Source of the DNA: Aphrophora alni
Lineage: Eukaryota > Arthropoda > Insecta > Hemiptera > Aphrophoridae
Direction: 5' to 3'
Length of the DNA: 64,000 nucleotides
Assembly: GCA_963513935.1 (NCBI GenBank)
Contig: OY740774.1
Location: 28,973,949 to 29,037,948 of the forward strand
Shown here: one piece after another, positions 62,927 to 64,000 of the stretch
Numbering within the stretch: the first letter of the stretch is position 1
Layout: every line of letters starts with the position of its first letter
Translations under genes and position numbers: made by a program
The notes under the pieces: generated by a model
Seen by the model: only the letters and a program-made list of their open reading frames with translations
What the model was told of the DNA's origin: nothing
Database searches by the model: none

Positions 62927-63992
62927 GTTTGTTGTAGATTATTCTTGTTTAATTAAAGTGTAACTTATATAATTTTATAAATTTAGTGAATTTAAGTATA
63001 TTAAGTTGTTTCAGTTTTGAAAAGAAATTTTTTGTGGTTATTGAAACTCATAAATAATAAGTTACCTTAACTTACTGAAATTTAAGTTTTATAATGCATA
63101 ACACTTTATCAAGACTTTTATTATTATTTAACTTTTATTTTTAAAAAAATCAACCATATATATTTAGGAAAATAATTGCATAGAGATTCTTCTGAAATGA
63201 GAAGGGAAAAAAAGAACAAAAGTTATCAGTATTTTATTTAAAGCAAAGTTTTAGTTATTATACCTTTAAAAGAAAACATACCTTTTTAAGAAAGAAATCA
63301 TTTCAGAGTTACTTTCCTTAATTGTAACCCAATTTTAAATGAATCCGTCCATCTACGTAAACTATCAAAATATATACAAAGTTTAATCAAAATCAATTTT
63401 CAGGTTCTATGACAAGGAATTTTGCACATGGAACAATAAGTGCTTGTTTTAGCTTGAAATGAAAATATCTGAAAGTTGTTTGAAATCTGAGACAAAAAAA
63501 AAAGATTGATAATGTCCAGTGCTGAACAAAGTTTGTCATTAGTTTTGGTTTATTTAACCCTACAACTGCCTACTACGACATGTTTTTCCAAACCTACATA
63601 ATTTTGAATAGGAAATTACACAGAACAAACCTGGAAAATTTCATTGTTTTGAGTTTATAAACATGCAAATTTACTTGAAAATGTTTAGAAATGGGATGTT
63701 TTTTACTTATCTGCCCATTCAATCCCCAAAGTATTAAGCCAAAATTAAAATTCTAAAATGGCCACAACAATCATTCTTTCACCACACTCCTGCCTTATTA
63801 AATTGAAACCTGAAGACACACTTACATTCCAAATTAAGGTTTAATGTATGTAATCATCAAACATAGACATATCACAGTTCTAGGTGAGAGTGGAATCCTA
63901 ATTAACCAAATTAAATTGATTACTGAAAAAACTTGAAATCTGGGAATACTGTTTCTTTCATATGTTTACTCTGCCAAGTTGTTTGGTTTCAG
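62927..63992 (+). other. Intron after exon g
   Basis: About 1.07 kb of AT-rich sequence between the donor at 62927 and the possible acceptor at 63991-63992. I see no feature in it. Confidence 0.45.
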
Positions 63993-64000
63993 TGTTGATA
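63993..64000 (+). CDS. kug: Possible start of the next Fat-like exon
   Basis: The window ends with gtttggtttcag|TGTTGATA. An acceptor here would join phase 2 to the exon at 62685-62926 and read LD-S-VD, in the place where FAT family members continue past the LDxE motif. Only eight bases are visible, so this rests on the acceptor and the phase alone. Confidence 0.35.

Overview
This window is a piece of a eukaryotic, almost certainly insect, nuclear genome. It is strongly AT-rich, its exons are short and far apart with GT-AG introns of 1 to 17 kb, and the introns are loaded with arthropod-type transposon debris (hAT, mariner, R1/RTE-like LINEs, a Penelope-like element, short interspersed repeats). 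I cannot name the species; a hemipteran or another insect with a large genome is a guess.

The only host gene I can support lies on the + strand and crosses the whole window: the middle of a giant Fat-like protocadherin, the FAT1/2/3 type (Kugelei/Fat2 in flies). Seven exons are well supported: 13077-13138, 29863-30018, 33293-33400, 38539-38691, 49113-49326, 56248-56387 and 62685-62926. An eighth may begin at 63993. The reading frame stays open and the codon phases agree at every junction. Concatenated, the exons give about 315 residues covering the end of one extracellular cadherin (EC) repeat, two complete repeats and most of a fourth. The order and content match, from memory, one contiguous stretch of vertebrate FAT1, including its unusual features: an EC repeat with a long loop after strand A and no LDRE motif, and a linker without DxNDN. 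The start and the end of the gene lie outside the window. No exon was recognised in 1-13076.

Layout. 1-13076: intron or upstream sequence with interspersed repeats and two inverted-repeat elements. 13139-29862: a 16.7-kb intron packed with one short repeat family (called B here), two degenerate tandem arrays and LINE debris. 30019-38538: two shorter introns flanking an acidic 36-residue exon, with a LINE relic, a (TG)n(TA)n tract, a mariner relic and a nearly perfect inverted-repeat element carrying a hammerhead-ribozyme-like core. 38692-49112: long quiet intron. 49327-56247: intron with a Penelope-like remnant (GIY-YIG endonuclease piece between inverted arms that each carry a hammerhead-like core) into which a 1.99-kb hAT element has inserted with an exact 8-bp target duplication. 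56388-62684: intron with a candidate membrane micropeptide ORF on the - strand, a candidate LTR and a small palindromic repeat cluster just before the next exon.

The most interesting points are the acidic, frame-neutral exon that could be a cassette exon, and the recurrence in these introns of inverted-repeat elements with hammerhead-ribozyme-like cores, one of them tied directly to Penelope-type coding sequence.
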